DNA of 64,000 bases, from NCBI RefSeq assembly GCF_013314975.1, contig NZ_JABTYH010000013.1:56755-120754 (forward strand). Reading direction: 5' to 3'. The DNA comes from Pseudarthrobacter oxydans (GTDB lineage: Bacteria > Actinomycetota > Actinomycetes > Actinomycetales > Micrococcaceae). The notes under the pieces were generated by a model, which was not told where the DNA came from, did not search any database, and saw only the letters and a program-made list of their open reading frames with translations. Shown piece by piece: positions 1-8,582 of this stretch. The position numbers were made by a program, and so were the translations under genes. Numbering within the stretch: position 1 is the stretch's first letter; each line of letters begins with the position of its first letter.

Positions 1-180
1 GAGGACGCCGTCAGGCGCATGGCCGAAAAAGCGCGCGAGGACCTGCACACCCGATGCCAGGTGCTGCTGCAGGAAGAGAGGCGCAAGTTCCTCTCCCGCC
101 TGCCGGACTACGACGGCAGCATCCCCGACACCCTGGCCGCGCACGCCGCCGCGCTGGTGCGCCTGGCGGACAACGCATGA
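1..180 (+). CDS. C-terminal end of a protein cut by the window edge (probable dynamin-like GTPase partner)
   Basis: Frame 1 is open from the first base to a TGA at 178-180 and gives about 59 residues. The visible end is charged and helical (Arg, Glu, Lys and Ala rich) and carries no recognisable catalytic motif. The stop overlaps the ATG of the next gene (ATGA, 177-180), so the two are almost certainly translationally coupled. In many actinobacteria the GTPase encoded next is preceded by a second dynamin-like GTPase, and this fragment fits the end of such a protein. That identity rests on context only, because the GTPase domain lies outside the window. Confidence 0.55.
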   Translation, partial: EDAVRRMAEKAREDLHTRCQVLLQEERRKFLSRLPDYDGSIPDTLAAHAAALVRLADNA

Positions 181-1793
181 GCCGCCACAGCGATACCCGG
201 GAGGCGACCCGGCTGGACCGCCGGCTTTCCGCCCTCAACGACGCCCGCGAGCTTGGCCAAGGCGTCCTTCCGGACGAGTCCCTGCAGGAAGTCTTCAGTG
301 TCCTGGAGCGCGCAAGTTCACGGCGGTCGCTTTCCGCGGACCACACCGTGGTGGGATTCTTCGGTGCCACGGGCAGCGGAAAATCCTCGCTTTTCAACGC
401 GGTCAGCGGCGCGGAAATTGCGACGGCGGCAGCGCGGCGTCCAACGACGTCGGAACCTTTGGCAGGGATCTGGGGTGCGGACGGCAGCGAGCCGCTGCTG
501 AACTGGCTGGAGGTCCGCAACCGCCACCACGCCGCCGCCGTCGAAGGATTCGCGGACGAGGACACCGGCCTGGTCCTGCTGGACCTGCCGGACTTCGACT
601 CCACCAAGGCATCCAACCGTGAGGTGGTCCAGCGGATGGTGGGAATGGTGGACGTCCTGGTGTGGGTCCTTGATCCGCAAAAGTACGCCGACGCGGCCGT
701 GCACAACGACTTCCTGTCCCGCCTGGCCTCGCATGGCGCGGTGACCCTGGTGGTCCTGAACCAGGTGGACCGGCTGCCGGAACGTGATGTGCAGCCCGTC
801 CTGGAATCCCTGCGCTCCATCCTTGCCCGCGACGGACTTGCCAAGGTCCAGGTGCTTGCGGCTTCGGCGTTGACGGGAGCCGGCATTGACCAGGTCCGGG
901 CTGCCATCCGTGGGGTTGCCGTCAAACGCAAGGCCCAGTCGCAGCGGCTTGCTGCCGATGTCACCAGGGCATCAGCGGAGCTGGGCGCGGTGTCCGGCGA
1001 GGGAACCGCAGCCGGTGTACGGCCTGCGGCCATTACCCGCCTTGCCGACGAACTGGCTGTGGCAGCCAACGTTCCCGTGGTGGTCCGCGCGGTGGGCCAG
1101 TCCTACCGGCTGGAGTCCGTCAGGCGCACGGGCTGGCCCGTGACCCGATGGCTCTCCCGGTTCCGTGCTGATCCGCTGCGGCGGCTCAACCTGCGCAGCG
1201 CGGCGCCATCGGAGCTCAACCGGACATCACTGCCACCGGCAGGAGCGCCGGAGCGGGCACGCACGGACGCCGCCGTGCGTGAATTCGCCGACGCCGCGAG
1301 CACCGGCGCTCCCGGGCCCTGGCGGGCGGCCATCCGGGGAGCCGCCAGGGAGGGCCGGGAGCGGCTGCCCGATGCCCTTGACCAGGCCATCGCCGGAACG
1401 GACCTCGCCGCCAACCGGAAGTCCTGGTGGTGGGGAGTTTTCAACGTGGTGCAGTGGCTGGCGCTGCTCACCGTCCTGGGCGGGCTGGGCTGGCTCGGCG
1501 TCCTGGCGGCCCTGGGCTATTTCCAGATGCCCGTGCCTGAGGTGCCCCGGGTGGAGGGGTGGCCAATCCCCACCCTGATGATTGCCGGGGGTGTGGTGCT
1601 GGGTATTTTCCTGGCCATCACCGGCCGCTTCATAGCCGCTGCTGCGGCCAACCTACGGGCAGCGAGGGCACGGAAGAGGCTCAAAGCCGCAGTGGCTGCC
1701 GTTGCGCAGGAACTCGTGGTGGAACCGGTGGAACTGGAGGTCAGCAGGCACGCCGCATTCGATGCTGCACTCAGGACGGCTGCAACCGGCTAG
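177..1793 (+). CDS. Membrane-anchored GTPase (YfjP/dynamin-like)
   Basis: A 538-residue P-loop GTPase. The G1 motif GATGSGKS is at residues 63-70, a G3-like LLDLPDFDS lies about 60 residues later, and the G4-like LNQVDRL follows. The C-terminal third has two hydrophobic segments (around residues 420-450 and 465-490), predicting membrane anchoring with the GTPase domain in the cytoplasm. The start at 177 overlaps the stop of the preceding gene by four bases, so the two probably work as a pair, as do other bacterial dynamin-like or YfjP-type GTPases. The substrate process is unknown; membrane remodelling or stress tolerance are guesses from the family. The 3' end overlaps the convergent DUF1697 gene by 23 bp. 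Confidence 0.75.
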   Translation: MSRHSDTREATRLDRRLSALNDARELGQGVLPDESLQEVFSVLERASSRRSLSADHTVVGFFGATGSGKSSLFNAVSGAEIATAAARRPTTSEPLAGIWGADGSEPLLNWLEVRNRHHAAAVEGFADEDTGLVLLDLPDFDSTKASNREVVQRMVGMVDVLVWVLDPQKYADAAVHNDFLSRLASHGAVTLVVLNQVDRLPERDVQPVLESLRSILARDGLAKVQVLAASALTGAGIDQVRAAIRGVAVKRKAQSQRLAADVTRASAELGAVSGEGTAAGVRPAAITRLADELAVAANVPVVVRAVGQSYRLESVRRTGWPVTRWLSRFRADPLRRLNLRSAAPSELNRTSLPPAGAPERARTDAAVREFADAASTGAPGPWRAAIRGAAREGRERLPDALDQAIAGTDLAANRKSWWWGVFNVVQWLALLTVLGGLGWLGVLAALGYFQMPVPEVPRVEGWPIPTLMIAGGVVLGIFLAITGRFIAAAAANLRAARARKRLKAAVAAVAQELVVEPVELEVSRHAAFDAALRTAATG

Positions 1794-2316
1794 CAGCATC
1801 CCGGACTTTGACCAGCGTCCGCAGGTTGCGCGTCGTGGTTGCGGCCTTGAACCTGGCTTTTGCGGAGATCTTGCTGAAGGGGCTGTCCAGGGTTCCGCCT
1901 GCCGGTGCCAGCCAGGCCAGCGCCTCCGGCCCCAGCCTCTTCTGCTGGTGTCCTTCCAGTGCAGCCCCGGCCGCGTCGAGTTCATCGAGCACTTCCTGGT
2001 CCGAGGAGAGCGTGATGTAGGTATGGGTGGCCTTGTCGTCGGCAGGGTAGGGGCACGCCGCCACGAGTTCTGCGACCCGGCCGGCTTCGAGGACCACCAC
2101 CCAGGCGTCATAGCCAAAGGCATCCCTGAGGCACTTCTCACAGGTGCGCTTGACAGCGGCGGCTCCGAGGGTGCTGGTGAGGACGACGTTTCCGCTCGCA
2201 AGCAGTGTCCCGGCGTCCTGGAAGCCGGCAGCCTGGAGGGCGTCCCGCAAGGCGGCCATCTTGATGTTGATGCCGCCCACGTTGATGCCACGGAGGAAAA
2301 CCGCATAGCTGCCCAT
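1771..2316 (-). CDS. DUF1697 family protein
   Basis: A 181-residue protein opening with YAVFLRGINVGG, the signature of the DUF1697 family, and having the usual length for that family. The function of the family is not established; members are small soluble cytoplasmic proteins. The ATG is the first in frame and is followed directly by the conserved motif, so the start is well supported. The last 23 bp overlap the end of the convergent GTPase gene. The 47 bp between it and the next gene upstream (the IclR-type regulator, same strand) leave open whether it is cotranscribed with that regulator. Confidence 0.85.
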   Translation of the reverse strand: MGSYAVFLRGINVGGINIKMAALRDALQAAGFQDAGTLLASGNVVLTSTLGAAAVKRTCEKCLRDAFGYDAWVVVLEAGRVAELVAACPYPADDKATHTYITLSSDQEVLDELDAAGAALEGHQQKRLGPEALAWLAPAGGTLDSPFSKISAKARFKAATTTRNLRTLVKVRDAASRLQPS

Positions 2317-2363
2317 GGCGAAATCCTAGCGCCGGGCGGGCCGGTTGCGGCCTTTGCCGGGCG

Positions 2364-3083
2364 TCAGTCGTTGTTCTTCCGGAGGGCTTCGGTGAGGAGC
2401 CGTCCGGCGTTGCACACCACTTCCGCGTGCAGCCGGCCGGGCTGGCGGGTGAGGCGCTCAATGGGCCCGGAAATGGAAACCGCGGCGATGACCCGGCCGG
2501 ACGGTCCCCGCACCGGTGCGGAGACGGAGGCGACTCCCGGCTCCCGTTCCCCGAGGCTCTGGCCCCAGCCCCGGCGTCGTACTCCGGCCAGGACCGTCGG
2601 CGTGAAACGTGCTGACTGCAAGCCTTCGAGAAGACGGTCGTGGTCTTCCCACGCGAGCAGTACCTGCGCCGCAGACCCTGCCTTCATGGACAGCTGGGTA
2701 CCCACGGGGATGGTGTCGCGCAGGCCGATAGGCCGTTCGGCCGAGGCCACGCACACGCGCCAGTCACCCTGGCGGCGGAAAATCTGGGCGCTTTCGCCGG
2801 TGGCGTCGCGCAGCTGCATCAGGACGGGCCCCGCGGAAGCTATCAGACGGTCCTCGCCTGCAGCCGATGCCAGCTCAACCAGGCGGCTTCCCAGGACAAA
2901 ACGGCCCTGGATATCGCGGCTCACGAGGCGGTGGTGGACCAGGGCGAGGGCCAGGCGGTGGACAGTGGGCCGGGCCAGGCCCGTGGCTGCCACAAGCTGT
3001 GCCAGCGTGGTGGGGCCGGCTTCGAGCGCATCAAGCACCTGGGCCGCTTTATCAATGACACCGACTCCACTAGAATTGTCCAT
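2364..3083 (-). CDS. IclR-family transcriptional regulator (LtbR/NdgR-like)
   Basis: A 239-residue protein with an N-terminal winged helix (VIDKAAQVLDALE, then a helix-turn-helix at about residues 25-60) and a C-terminal IclR effector domain. It is divergent from leuC-leuD, the position of the actinobacterial branched-chain amino acid regulator called LtbR in Corynebacterium and NdgR in Streptomyces, so regulation of leuCD is the likely role. I chose the ATG at 3083 because the IclR homology starts there. A longer frame runs through the promoter region but adds unrelated sequence. No Shine-Dalgarno precedes this ATG, and a -35/-10 pair ends six bases before it, which suggests a leaderless transcript. 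Confidence 0.88.
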   Translation of the reverse strand: MDNSSGVGVIDKAAQVLDALEAGPTTLAQLVAATGLARPTVHRLALALVHHRLVSRDIQGRFVLGSRLVELASAAGEDRLIASAGPVLMQLRDATGESAQIFRRQGDWRVCVASAERPIGLRDTIPVGTQLSMKAGSAAQVLLAWEDHDRLLEGLQSARFTPTVLAGVRRRGWGQSLGEREPGVASVSAPVRGPSGRVIAAVSISGPIERLTRQPGRLHAEVVCNAGRLLTEALRKNND

Positions 3084-3088
3084 GTAAT

Positions 3089-3113
3089 GATATTGCCGTC
3101 TCAATATCTGAGA
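3089..3113. promoter_or_regulatory. Overlapping palindromic operators and leaderless promoter between the IclR gene and leuC
   Basis: Two perfect inverted repeats overlap: GATATTG-6-CAATATC at 3089-3108 and TCTCA-5-TGAGA at 3099-3113. On the minus strand they coincide with a promoter-like pair, TTGCAT (3113-3118) and CAATAT (3090-3095) spaced by 17 bp. The -10 ends six bases before the regulator ATG. IclR-family proteins bind short palindromes, so these are candidate sites for autorepression and for control of leuCD. The repeats are seen directly; the binding is inferred. Confidence 0.6.
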
Positions 3114-3196
3114 TGCAAATCTTTTGGCTGGCGCAGTGCCGAGCCGTCCTGATTCAGTTGATCTCATCAGCCAAACAGCAGTGAAGGGAGATGGCC

Positions 3197-4651
3197 ATGG
3201 CAAAGACATTGGCCGAGAAAGTCTGGGACGCACATGTGGTGCGCAAAGGTGATGGTGACGGTGCCAACGCCCAGCCCGACCTTCTCTTCATCGACCTTCA
3301 CCTGGTCCACGAAGTGACGTCCCCGCAGGCCTTCGAAGGCCTGCGGCTGGCCGGCCGGAAGCTGCGCCGCCCGGACCTCACCATCGCCACGGAGGACCAC
3401 AACACCCCCACGCTGGACATCGACAAGCCTATCGCGGACCTCACCAGCCGCACCCAGATCCAGACCCTGCGCAACAACTGCGCGGAGTTCGGCGTGCGGC
3501 TGCACAGCCTCGGGGACGCCGAGCAGGGCATCGTCCACGTGGTCGGCCCGCAGCTGGGCCTCACCCAACCGGGTATGACAGTGGTCTGCGGCGACTCCCA
3601 CACGTCAACGCACGGTGCCTTCGGCGCCCTGGCCATGGGCATCGGCACCTCTGAGGTGGAGCACGTCATGGCCACCCAGACGCTCTCCCTGAAGCCCTTC
3701 AAGACCATGGCCATCAACGTCGAGGGGACACTGCGTCCCGGCGTCACCGCCAAGGACATCATCCTGGCCGTCATTGCCAAGATCGGCACCGGCGGCGGGC
3801 AGGGCTACGTCCTGGAATACCGCGGGTCCGCCATCCGCTCGCTGTCCATGGACGCGCGCATGACCATCTGCAACATGTCCATCGAAGCCGGTGCCCGCGC
3901 CGGCATGGTGGCGCCGGACGAAACCACCTACGCCTACATGGAGGGCCGCCCGCACGCTCCCCAGGGCGCCGACTGGGACGCCGCCGTCGAGTACTGGAAC
4001 ACGCTGCGCACTGACGAGGACGCCGTCTTCGACGCCCAGGTTGACCTGGACGCCGACACCCTGGAGCCCTTCGTCACCTGGGGCACCAACCCCGGCCAGG
4101 GAGTTTCGCTGTCCGAGTCCGTGCCGTCGCCCGAGGACTTCGGCGACGAGAACGCCAAGGCAGCCGCCGAGCGTGCGCTGCAGTACATGGGGCTGGAGGC
4201 AGGCACCCCGATGAAGGAAATCCGCGTGGACACGGTGTTCCTGGGCTCCTGCACCAACTCCCGCATGGAGGACCTGCGCGCTGCCGCGGACATCATCCGC
4301 GGACGCCAAAAGGACCCCAACGTCCGGATGCTGGTTGTTCCGGGCTCCGCACGCGTGCGGCTGGAAGCCGAGGCCGAGGGCCTCGACCGGGTGTTCAAGG
4401 ACTTTGGCGCCGAGTGGCGCTTCGCCGGCTGCTCCATGTGCCTGGGCATGAACCCGGACCAGCTGGAGGTGGGGGAGCGCTGCGCTTCCACCTCGAACCG
4501 CAACTTCGAAGGACGCCAGGGCAAGGGCGGCCGCACCCACCTGGTCTCCCCGGTGGTCGCCGCTGCCACCGCCATCCGGGGCACCCTGAGTTCGCCGTCG
4601 GACCTTGATCCGGCCCCCGAATCCGCCGCCATCCGCACCGACGCAGCCTAG
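3197..4651 (+). CDS. leuC: 3-isopropylmalate dehydratase large subunit
   Basis: LeuC, 484 residues, an aconitase-superfamily enzyme that with LeuD isomerises 2-isopropylmalate to 3-isopropylmalate in leucine synthesis. The three cysteines expected to bind the 4Fe-4S cluster are in place: Cys352 in GSCTNSR and Cys412 and Cys415 in [23 protein letters not shown], another family signature, is present. An ATG at 3191 touches the Shine-Dalgarno (AAGGGAG, 3184-3190), so the ATG at 3197, six bases downstream of it, is preferred. leuD follows after eight bases, forming an operon. Divergent from a probable IclR-type leucine regulator. Confidence 0.97.
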   Translation: MAKTLAEKVWDAHVVRKGDGDGANAQPDLLFIDLHLVHEVTSPQAFEGLRLAGRKLRRPDLTIATEDHNTPTLDIDKPIADLTSRTQIQTLRNNCAEFGVRLHSLGDAEQGIVHVVGPQLGLTQPGMTVVCGDSHTSTHGAFGALAMGIGTSEVEHVMATQTLSLKPFKTMAINVEGTLRPGVTAKDIILAVIAKIGTGGGQGYVLEYRGSAIRSLSMDARMTICNMSIEAGARAGMVAPDETTYAYMEGRPHAPQGADWDAAVEYWNTLRTDEDAVFDAQVDLDADTLEPFVTWGTNPGQGVSLSESVPSPEDFGDENAKAAAERALQYMGLEAGTPMKEIRVDTVFLGSCTNSRMEDLRAAADIIRGRQKDPNVRMLVVPGSARVRLEAEAEGLDRVFKDFGAEWRFAGCSMCLGMNPDQLEVGERCASTSNRNFEGRQGKGGRTHLVSPVVAAATAIRGTLSSPSDLDPAPESAAIRTDAA

Positions 4652-4659
4652 GACACGCC

Positions 4660-5271
4660 ATGGAAAAGTTCACCACCCACACCGGAATCGGCGTCCCGCT
4701 GCGGCAGAGCAACGTGGACACGGACCAGATCATCCCCGCCGTCTACCTCAAGCGGATCACCCGGACAGGGTTCGAGGACGCCCTGTTCTCGGCATGGCGC
4801 AAGGACCCGTCCTTCATCCTCAACAAGGAGCCCTTCACTGCCGGCTCCGTGCTGGTGGCTGGCCCGGACTTCGGAACCGGCTCGTCCCGCGAGCACGCCG
4901 TCTGGGCGCTCAAGGATTACGGCTTCAAAGCCGTCCTCTCCTCCCGCTTCGCCGACATCTTCCGCGGGAACTCCGGCAAGCAGGGGCTGCTGGCCGCCGA
5001 GCTCTCCCAGGACGACATCGAGCTCATCTGGAAGGAGCTCGAGAACGCTCCGGGGACCGAAGTCACCGTGGACCTGGTGTCCAAGACCGTGGCGTGCGGC
5101 AACATCGTTGCGCCCTTCGAGATCGACGACTACACCCGCTGGCGCCTGCTGGAAGGCCTGGACGACATCGGGCTGACCCTGCAGCATGAGGCGGACATCA
5201 CGGCCTACGAGGCCACCCGGCCCTCGTTCAAGCCCAAAACCCTGCCTGCGCGCCTTTCCTCCGCGGGCTGA
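4660..5271 (+). CDS. leuD: 3-isopropylmalate dehydratase small subunit
   Basis: LeuD, 203 residues, is the swivelling-domain subunit that pairs with LeuC in the cytoplasm. Family hallmarks are [16 protein letters not shown] near residues 19-34 and [18 protein letters not shown] near residues 71-88. The length is normal for the bacterial LeuD subfamily. It starts eight bases after the leuC stop and is clearly cotranscribed with it. A GC-rich hairpin 26 bp past the stop may end the transcript. There is no sign of truncation. Confidence 0.97.
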   Translation: MEKFTTHTGIGVPLRQSNVDTDQIIPAVYLKRITRTGFEDALFSAWRKDPSFILNKEPFTAGSVLVAGPDFGTGSSREHAVWALKDYGFKAVLSSRFADIFRGNSGKQGLLAAELSQDDIELIWKELENAPGTEVTVDLVSKTVACGNIVAPFEIDDYTRWRLLEGLDDIGLTLQHEADITAYEATRPSFKPKTLPARLSSAG

Positions 5272-5297
5272 AGCAGAGCTGCATGTCTTTAAAAGGT

Positions 5298-5331
5298 GCG
5301 ACGGCGGCGCGCCACGCCCTGCCGCCGTCGC
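5298..5331 (+). terminator. Hairpin after leuD, possible terminator
   Basis: A perfect 10-bp stem (GCGACGGCGG at 5298-5307 with CCGCCGTCGC at 5322-5331) and a 14-base loop, between leuD and murA. No T tract follows, so termination here would be of the weak, U-poor type or would need another factor. Confidence 0.4.
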
Positions 5332-5422
5332 CCGCGTATTTCGGTTCGGTAACGCAACCTCCTATGCTTGGTTGGAGCCTTTGCAAGGATTTGGGGGCGA
5401 GTGATCGTAAGGAAACCGGTAT

Positions 5423-6748
5423 ATGAGTAGTGTTCTGACAATCCGCGGCGGAGTCCCGCTTACAGGCCGCGTCAGCGTCAGGGGAGCAAAGAATCTTGTC
5501 CCCAAGGCGATGGTGGCAGCGTTGCTGGGCAACGAACCCTCGGTGTTGCGGAACGTTCCGGAGATCAAGGACGTGGAGGTGGTCACCTCCCTCCTGCAGC
5601 TGCATGGCGTCACCGTGGTCAAGGACCCGGTCAACGGCGACCTCACGCTGGATCCGAAGGCAGCCAAGACGGCCTCCAGCACTGCCATTGACGCCCACGC
5701 AGGCGACTCCCGGATTCCCATCCTGCTGTGCGGACCGCTGATCCACGCCATCGGCGAGGCGTTCATTCCCGATCTCGGCGGCTGCAAAATCGGCGACCGC
5801 CCCATCGACTACCACCTGGACGTGCTGCGGCAGTTCGGTGCCGTGGTGGAGAAGCGCCCCGGCGGGATCCACATCTCGGCACCCAAGGGCCTGCACGGGG
5901 CAAAGATCTCCCTTCCGTATCCGTCGGTGGGCGCCACCGAGCAAGTCCTGCTGAGCGCCACCCGCGCCGAGGGCATCACCGAGCTCTCCGGTGCCGCCAC
6001 CGAGCCGGAGATCATCGACCTCATTGCCGTGCTGCAGAAGATGGGCGCCATCATCAGCGTCCAGACGGACCGGACCATCCGCATTGAAGGTGTCCGCGAC
6101 CTCGGCGGCTACAACCACCGGGCGCTCTCGGACCGGAACGAGTCAGCGTCGTGGGCCTCTGCTGCCCTGGTCACCAAGGGCGACATCTTTGTTGAGGGCG
6201 CCTCCCAGCGGGACATGATGACCTTCCTGAACACCTACCGCAAGGTGGGCGGCGGGATGGACATCGGCGAGGACGGCATCCGTTTCTACCACCACGGCGG
6301 CAAGCTCAACCCGCTGGTCCTGGAGACTGACGTGCACCCCGGCTTCATGACGGACTGGCAGCAGCCCCTGGTGGTGGCCCTGACCCAGGCCGAAGGCGTC
6401 TCCATCGTCCACGAGACCGTCTACGAGAACCGCTTCGGATTCACGGATGCGCTCATCCGGATGGGAGCCAGCATCCAGGTGCACCGTGAATGCCTGGGCA
6501 GCGTCCCGTGCCGGTTTGGCCAGCGCAACTTCCTGCATTCGGCCGTGATCTCCGGACCTACCCAGCTCAAGGGCACCGATATCGACGTCCCGGACCTGCG
6601 CGGCGGCTTCAGCCACCTGATTGCGGCTCTGGCGGCCACGGGAACCTCACGCGTGACCGGCATCGACATCATCAACCGCGGCTACGAACGGTTTACCGAA
6701 AAACTGGCCGGGCTGGGTGCCGACTTCGACATCACCACCACGAAGTAG
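5423..6748 (+). CDS. murA: UDP-N-acetylglucosamine 1-carboxyvinyltransferase
   Basis: MurA, 441 residues, transfers enolpyruvate from PEP to UDP-GlcNAc, the first committed step of peptidoglycan synthesis in the cytoplasm. The substrate-binding pair is Lys23-Asn24 in RGAKN. The reactive cysteine is kept (Cys121 in GGCKIGDRP), so fosfomycin sensitivity is expected, unlike mycobacteria where this Cys is Asp. The ATG at 5423 is the natural start. It heads a four-gene envelope run (murA-plsC-gpsA-ddl) with spacings of a few bases or overlaps. A weak promoter-like TATGCT lies at 5363-5368. Confidence 0.94.
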   Translation: MSSVLTIRGGVPLTGRVSVRGAKNLVPKAMVAALLGNEPSVLRNVPEIKDVEVVTSLLQLHGVTVVKDPVNGDLTLDPKAAKTASSTAIDAHAGDSRIPILLCGPLIHAIGEAFIPDLGGCKIGDRPIDYHLDVLRQFGAVVEKRPGGIHISAPKGLHGAKISLPYPSVGATEQVLLSATRAEGITELSGAATEPEIIDLIAVLQKMGAIISVQTDRTIRIEGVRDLGGYNHRALSDRNESASWASAALVTKGDIFVEGASQRDMMTFLNTYRKVGGGMDIGEDGIRFYHHGGKLNPLVLETDVHPGFMTDWQQPLVVALTQAEGVSIVHETVYENRFGFTDALIRMGASIQVHRECLGSVPCRFGQRNFLHSAVISGPTQLKGTDIDVPDLRGGFSHLIAALAATGTSRVTGIDIINRGYERFTEKLAGLGADFDITTTK

Positions 6749-6757
6749 CGGGCAGAC

Positions 6758-7531
6758 GTGAAAGAACCGGCCAAGAGCCGCGCCACCCTTGCGGTGGTCG
6801 CCGGAATAGTCCGCCCCCTGTTTAACCTCATGATGGACAAGAAGTGGGAGGGCACCGCGAAACTGCCTGCCGGCGGCTTCATTGCGGCGCCCAACCACTG
6901 CACCGAGATCGATCCGCTGATCATCGGCCACCTCCTCTACAACCACGGGATTGCCCCGCACTTCCTTGCCAAGTCCGGCCTGTTCAAGGTCCCGGTGCTG
7001 GGCTGGGTCCTGCGGGCCACCAAGCAGATCCCCGTGGAACGTTCGACGGCGGGGGCGAACCGCTCGCTGCAGCTCGCCCAGGAGATTGTTGCCGAGGGCG
7101 GCGCCATCATCATTTATCCCGAGGGCACCCTCACCCGGGACCCTGCGCTGTGGCCCATGAAGGGCCACACCGGCGCCGCACGGCTCGCCCTTGAAGGCGG
7201 CATCCCGGTGGTGCCGATCGCCCACTGGGGTGCCCATGAGGTCTTCCCCCGCTACGGCAAGCGGTTCCACCTGTTCCCGCGCAAGCGGTCCAGGGTTGTG
7301 GTGGGCGATCCCGTGGACCTGAGCGCCTTCGCCGGGCGCCCGCTGGACAAAGCCACCCTGACAGGCGCCACGGACGCAATCATGGACGCAATCACCAGCC
7401 TCCTGGCGGAGATCCGGCAGGAAGAGCCTCCCGCGGAGCGCTGGGACCCGGCCAAGCAGCAGCAGGCGAAGCACGGCAGGTTCGTGGAACGCGGGCAGCA
7501 GCAGCCCGGTACCGGAACGGAAACTCCGTGA
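6758..7531 (+). CDS. plsC: 1-acyl-sn-glycerol-3-phosphate acyltransferase (PlsC family)
   Basis: A 257-residue acyltransferase with the HX4D motif (His47-Asp52 in NHCTEID) and the phosphate-binding block YPEGTLTRD. Such enzymes acylate lysophosphatidic acid to phosphatidic acid at the inner face of the membrane; the exact acceptor here is not proven. GTG start at 6758, nine bases after murA. The stop overlaps the GTG of gpsA by four bases. The pairing with gpsA, which makes the glycerol-3-phosphate backbone, supports a phospholipid role. The C-terminal 35 residues are Gln- and Pro-rich and probably disordered. Confidence 0.85.
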   Translation: MKEPAKSRATLAVVAGIVRPLFNLMMDKKWEGTAKLPAGGFIAAPNHCTEIDPLIIGHLLYNHGIAPHFLAKSGLFKVPVLGWVLRATKQIPVERSTAGANRSLQLAQEIVAEGGAIIIYPEGTLTRDPALWPMKGHTGAARLALEGGIPVVPIAHWGAHEVFPRYGKRFHLFPRKRSRVVVGDPVDLSAFAGRPLDKATLTGATDAIMDAITSLLAEIRQEEPPAERWDPAKQQQAKHGRFVERGQQQPGTGTETP

Positions 7532-8580
7532 CCGCTGGGGAAAGGGAAGCGGGCTCGGCCCGTTCCGTTGCCGTGCTGGGCGCCGGCTCCTGGGGGACGA
7601 CGTTCGCCAAGATCCTGGCTGATGCGGCGGCGGCAGCAGGCGATCCGCGCACCATCAGGCTGTGGGGCCGCCGCGCTGAAGTGGTGGACCAGATCAACAC
7701 CAGCCACGTCAACGAGCAATACCTGAAGGACGTCCCGCTCCCGGAGAGCATCTCGGCGTCCACGGACGTTGCCGCCGTCCTGGACGGCGCGGACCTCGTG
7801 GTCATCGCCGTCCCGGCGCAGTCCCTGCGGCCGCAACTGCGGGAATGGAAGGGCCTGATCGCCCGGGACGCCATGATGGTTTCCCTGATGAAGGGCCTTG
7901 AGCTCGGCACGGACGCCCGGATGAGCGAGGTCATCGGCGAGGAGCTGGGCCTGCCCGCCGAACGTATCGCCATTGTGTCCGGTCCCAACCTGGCCATGGA
8001 GATTGCCCGCGAAGAACCAACCGCATCGGTGGTTGCCTGCACCGATTCCGCAGCTGCCGGCTGGATCGCCAGGAGCTGCACCGCTCCGTACTTCCGGCCC
8101 TACACCACAGCGGACGTCGTTGGGGTGGAGATCGGCGGGATCGTAAAAAACGTCATTGCGCTGGCCGTGGGCATCTGCGAGGGCAAACAGATGGGGGACA
8201 ACACCAAAGCGTCCGTCATCACCCGCGGCCTGGCCGAGACGTCCCGCCTCGCCCTGGCCCTGGGCGGCGAGGCCAAGACCATGGCCGGCCTGGCCGGGCT
8301 GGGCGACCTCGTGGCCACCTGCTCCTCGCCGCTCTCGCGCAACCACACCGCCGGCCGCCTGCTCGGCCAGGGCCTCACGCTGGAGGAGGTGGGCCAGAAG
8401 ATGACCCAGACCGCCGAAGGCATAAAATCAGGCCAGGCCGTCCACGAACTGGCAGGCAAGCTGGGCGTCGAGATGCCCATCACGGCCGCCGTCGTTGCCG
8501 TGCTGGCAGGCAAGCTGTCCGTTGACCAACTGGGGCCCCTCCTGCTGTCCCGGGAACTGAAACCTGAAGGCGATTACTGA
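7528..8580 (+). CDS. gpsA: Glycerol-3-phosphate dehydrogenase [NAD(P)+]
   Basis: GpsA, 350 residues, reduces dihydroxyacetone phosphate to sn-glycerol-3-phosphate for phospholipids. The N-terminal Rossmann motif is VAVLGAGSWGTTFAKIL. The family blocks SGPNLAMEIA and GGIVKNVIALAVGICEG, which contains the catalytic lysine, are intact. The GTG start at 7528 overlaps the plsC stop (GTGA), giving translational coupling. About ten residues precede the Rossmann strand, a modest N-terminal extension. ddl begins two bases after the stop. Confidence 0.95.
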   Translation: MTAGEREAGSARSVAVLGAGSWGTTFAKILADAAAAAGDPRTIRLWGRRAEVVDQINTSHVNEQYLKDVPLPESISASTDVAAVLDGADLVVIAVPAQSLRPQLREWKGLIARDAMMVSLMKGLELGTDARMSEVIGEELGLPAERIAIVSGPNLAMEIAREEPTASVVACTDSAAAGWIARSCTAPYFRPYTTADVVGVEIGGIVKNVIALAVGICEGKQMGDNTKASVITRGLAETSRLALALGGEAKTMAGLAGLGDLVATCSSPLSRNHTAGRLLGQGLTLEEVGQKMTQTAEGIKSGQAVHELAGKLGVEMPITAAVVAVLAGKLSVDQLGPLLLSRELKPEGDY

Positions 8581-8582
8581 CG

